Positions 42,919 to 45,294 of a stretch of 45,294 nt of DNA are shown here, one piece after another. The notes beneath the pieces were generated by a model, which had not been told where the DNA came from, did not search any database, and was given only the letters and a program-made list of their open reading frames with translations. The DNA is taken from NCBI RefSeq assembly GCF_008365375.1, contig NZ_QOKW01000037.1, forward strand, positions 1 to 45,294, given 5' to 3'. How positions within the stretch are numbered: the stretch's first letter is position 1; every line of letters starts with the position of its first letter. Origin of the DNA: Roseomonas genomospecies 6. GTDB taxonomy: Bacteria; Pseudomonadota; Alphaproteobacteria; Azospirillales; Azospirillaceae. Made by a program: the position numbers and the translations under genes.

Positions 42919-43926
42919 ATGCTGAACGCCCTGCATCCCTTCGACGCCAACGCCCTCTCGCTCGACTGCGCGGCGGCTGCGCGGGAGATCGAACAGTTCA
43001 TCCAGCGCACCGTCGCCCACGACCTGAAGCGCCAGGGCATCGTGCTCGGCGTGTCCGGCGGCATCGACAGCTCGGTCTGCGCGGCATTGGCCGTCCGCGC
43101 GCTGGGGCCGGAGCGCGTCCTGGCCATCCTGATGCCGGAGAAGGAATCCTCGCCCGACAGCACCCGCCGGGGCCGGTTGCTCTGCGAGAGCCTGGGCATC
43201 GAGCCGATCATGGAGAACCTTACCGCTCCGCTGACCGCGCTCGGCTGCTACGACCGCCGCGACAGCGCCATCCGCCGCCTCTTCCCGGAATATGGGCCGG
43301 GATGGAAGCAGAAGATCGGTCTGGCCGCCGGCCTGCTCGACGCCGACCGCGTCAACTACTTCACCATGACCGTGGAGTCGCCGGAGGGCGAGCGCCAGAC
43401 CAGCCGCATGCCGGTGGACGTCTATCTGTCGGTGGTTGCCGCCACCAACCTGAAGCAGCGCGTCCGCAAGACCATGGAATACACCCACGCCGACCGGCTG
43501 AACTACGCCGTGCTCGGCACGCCGAACCGGCTGGAGTATGAGCTGGGCTTCTTCGTGCGCGGCGGCGACGGTCTGGCCGACCTGAAGCCGATCGCCCACC
43601 TGTTCAAGACGCAGGTCTATCAGATGGCCGCCTGGCTCGGCCTGCCGGACGACATCCAAAGCCAGTCGCCGAGCACCGATACCTACACCCTGCCGCAGTC
43701 GCAGGAGGAGTTCTACTACGCCATCCCCTACGACAAGCTGGACCTAGCGCTCTGCGCCTACGGCCGCGGCGTGCCGGAGGACGAGGCGGCCCGCGCCCTG
43801 AACCTGTCCGTCGATCAGGTCCGCCGGGTCTACAAGGACATCGTCCTGAAGCGCCGCACGTCGGGCCGCATCCTGCGCAACGCCGCGCTGGTGCAGCCGG
43901 TCGAGGTGGATGGGAGCGACGCATGA
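42919..43926 (+). CDS. nadE: NadE-family ammonia-dependent synthetase, divergent
   Basis: The 335-aa protein has the PP-loop SGGIDSS at 46-52 and NadE blocks VVAATNLKQRVRKTMEY and FKTQVYQMAAWLGLP. It departs from classic NAD synthetase at sites I know as conserved: GTPNRLEYELGF in place of GTGNKSE...G, and LPQSQEEFYYAIPYDKLD in place of the PGQTDE...YD block. It has no glutaminase domain and would need ammonia, possibly from the AsnB neighbour. Its place in the cassette suggests amidation or adenylation of a specialised substrate rather than housekeeping NAD synthesis (inference). Confidence 0.82.
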   Translation: MLNALHPFDANALSLDCAAAAREIEQFIQRTVAHDLKRQGIVLGVSGGIDSSVCAALAVRALGPERVLAILMPEKESSPDSTRRGRLLCESLGIEPIMENLTAPLTALGCYDRRDSAIRRLFPEYGPGWKQKIGLAAGLLDADRVNYFTMTVESPEGERQTSRMPVDVYLSVVAATNLKQRVRKTMEYTHADRLNYAVLGTPNRLEYELGFFVRGGDGLADLKPIAHLFKTQVYQMAAWLGLPDDIQSQSPSTDTYTLPQSQEEFYYAIPYDKLDLALCAYGRGVPEDEAARALNLSVDQVRRVYKDIVLKRRTSGRILRNAALVQPVEVDGSDA

Positions 43927-45029
43927 CCGCAATGCCCTGGCTTCAGCGGGGTGTGGAACGGTTCATGTCCGAAGATCGCGTCGCGCTGGAGTCCTTCCAG
44001 CGCGACCATTTCGGCGCGGACTCCCCGCTGCTGGACGACACCCATTTCCACTGGCTGTTCGAGGAACCGCCCACTCCCGATCCGGAGGGGGTGCAGCTCT
44101 GGGTTTGCAAGCGGAACGGGGGGATCGTCGGCCAGCAGGCGGGCATTCCCTTCGCGCTGAAGGTCGGGGAGCGGGTGCGCCGCGCCTCCTGGGCGATCGA
44201 CCTGATGGTCGCCCCGGAATGGCGGCTGCGCGGCGTCGGGCCTGGCCTGTCGGAGACCCACGCCGCCGCCGGCGAGGTGAGCGTCTCGCTGTCGATGACC
44301 GACGCCGCCTACAAGTCCTACAAGCGCGCGGGCTGGCTGGATCTGGGAAACGTCCCGACCTACCTGCGCGTGATCGATCCGCCGCGCTGCCTGCGCGTCA
44401 GCCCCTACGACGGCGGGCTCGCACGGCTGGTGGCGCGGTTGGGCAAGCCGGCGATGGGAGCCGCCTCGGTTCTCGGCCACGCGGCGGCCCGGACCTTCGG
44501 CGCCCGGTTGGTCGAGGTCGATAGCTTCGACGAGCGGATGGACGGGCTGTGGGAGGCCGCAGCCCCGCAGCATCTCTGCGCCGCCCGGCGCGACCACGCC
44601 TTTCTCCAGTGGCGCTTCGACAAGATCCCGAACGCGGCGCGGCACCGCCGCTTCCTTGTCACGCGCCGCGACACGGTGATGGCCTATGTGGTGCTGCGGG
44701 TGGACCGCTGGCGCGGCGAGAGCGTCGGGGTGGTGTGCGATTATCTGGCCCGTCCGGGCTGGCTGATGCCCGCCTTCTCCCTGCTGGTCGAGCGCGCCCG
44801 GCGGGAACGGATGGCCGCCCTGGTCTGCCGCACGCTGAACGCCCAGGCCGCGCGGCCTTTGTCGATGATGGGCTTTCTGTGCCTGAAGAACGGGCTGCGC
44901 CAGCCGACCCGGATGATGGCCCGTCCCGCGGCGGACCGCCAGGACCTGACGCCGTTGGTCGGCGACCCGAGGAACTGGTTCGTCACCGCCGCCGACAGCG
45001 ACATGGGCTTCAAGGATCTCGGTGAATAG
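43923..45029 (+). CDS. GNAT-family acyltransferase
   Basis: The 368-aa protein starts 4 bases inside the nadE stop (ATGA), so it is translationally coupled. The GNAT core is seen in WAIDLMVAPEWRLRGVGPGL (near 88-107) followed by ETHAAAGEVSVSLSMTDAAYKSYKRAGW, and a second half (LCAARRDHAFLQWRFDKIP ... VVLRVDRW) resembles the duplicated GNAT/FemAB-type proteins of polysaccharide loci. It would transfer the activated acyl group to a sugar or amine. Acceptor and donor are unknown. Confidence 0.82.
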   Translation: MTAMPWLQRGVERFMSEDRVALESFQRDHFGADSPLLDDTHFHWLFEEPPTPDPEGVQLWVCKRNGGIVGQQAGIPFALKVGERVRRASWAIDLMVAPEWRLRGVGPGLSETHAAAGEVSVSLSMTDAAYKSYKRAGWLDLGNVPTYLRVIDPPRCLRVSPYDGGLARLVARLGKPAMGAASVLGHAAARTFGARLVEVDSFDERMDGLWEAAAPQHLCAARRDHAFLQWRFDKIPNAARHRRFLVTRRDTVMAYVVLRVDRWRGESVGVVCDYLARPGWLMPAFSLLVERARRERMAALVCRTLNAQAARPLSMMGFLCLKNGLRQPTRMMARPAADRQDLTPLVGDPRNWFVTAADSDMGFKDLGE

Positions 45030-45038
45030 GCATTTTCG

Positions 45039-45088
45039 CCCAAACGAAAAGGGCGCCTGCGATGATGCGGGCGCCCTTTTCGTTTGGG
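45039..45088. terminator. Bidirectional hairpin terminator, perfect 19-bp stem
   Basis: The arms at 45039-45057 and 45070-45088 pair perfectly over 19 bases (cccaaacgaaaagggcgcc with its complement), around a 12-base loop. The A4 and T4 tracts lie inside the stem, so it can terminate transcripts from the GNAT gene (plus) and from the rRNA operon (minus). Confidence 0.85.
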
Positions 45089-45167
45089 TCGTGCGTAAAG
45101 TCGAGATTGTGAGGATGCATGTTCCGAGCGCATGAGCGGTTTGCCGCTGCACGCGACGTTCATGAAG

Positions 45168-45294
45168 GATCAAGCCTATCGAGCGATTAGTAAGGCTCAG
45201 CTTCAGGCGTTGCCGCCGGTCCACATGCCTCCTATCGACGTGATGGTCTGTCACGGCTCTCAAGGGAGTTCTGGTTTTGAGGTGGGTTTCCCGC
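45168..45294 (-). rRNA. rrl: 23S ribosomal RNA, 3' end (partial)
   Basis: Read on the minus strand the sequence runs acgtcgataggaggcatgtg, then gcgatg-like helix bases and gagccttactaatcgctcgataggcttgat, which aligns with the 23S 3' end of other bacteria (E. coli gttgataggccgggtgtg and taccggtactaatgaaccgtgaggctta). The gene is cut by the window edge, and about 127 bases of its 3' end are shown. The last base is near 45168-45171. About 80 bases separate it from the terminator, with no 5S rRNA sequence. Confidence 0.88.

Noticed and set aside
38539..43659. A 1706-codon minus-strand frame opposite the tailoring cassette
   Set aside because: It has the His/Gln/Arg/Asp-rich look of an antisense frame, and the plus strand encodes five well-supported families over the same bases.

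Overview
The window is GC-rich (mostly G/C-ending codons) alphaproteobacterial DNA. The SAM-II riboswitch, a Nif11-domain protein, SUV3-like helicase, PbrR/CadR-type metal regulation and a large exopolysaccharide locus beside an rRNA operon suggest Azospirillum or a close Rhodospirillales relative. The genus is my inference; no 16S sequence is present.

Layout. Positions 1-877 hold no convincing gene, only hairpins, short repeats and an AT-rich stretch. Positions 878-6690 form a methionine-type uptake operon: promoter, SAM-II riboswitch, a possible 30-residue Met/Cys leader peptide, a 66-residue small protein, metQ, an acyl-CoA synthetase, metN, metI, a second metQ and a terminator. A palindromic intergenic repeat separates the first metQ from the acyl-CoA synthetase. 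Positions 6690-9175 carry a pentapeptide-repeat protein and a divergent metal pair (CDF transporter and MerR regulator) with a clear MerR-type operator. Positions 9205-17237 carry a hybrid histidine kinase, glgX, a Nif11-domain protein, a small winged-helix regulator with a partner gene, gpmA, and a low-GC GIY-YIG gene that looks foreign. A SUV3-like RNA helicase follows (17361-19598).

Positions 20047-45029 form a roughly 25-kb surface polysaccharide locus. It contains a WecG/TagA/CpsF glycosyltransferase, a Wzc/ExoP-type chain-length tyrosine kinase, a GH10 Tat lipoprotein, a methyltransferase, a multidomain GH5 enzyme, a Wzx-like flippase on the minus strand, an initiating sugar-phosphate transferase, a Wzy/O-antigen-ligase-like protein, three glycosyltransferases and a polysaccharide deacetylase. 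It ends in a compact cassette of acyl carrier protein, AMP-forming ligase, AsnB-type amidotransferase, divergent NadE-type synthetase and GNAT acyltransferase. That cassette resembles an acyl/amide tailoring module and is the best candidate for something undescribed. No Wza-type outer-membrane exporter is present.

The window closes with a perfect 19-bp hairpin terminator and the 3' end of a 23S rRNA gene on the minus strand. There is no 5S rRNA gene in the usual place between them.
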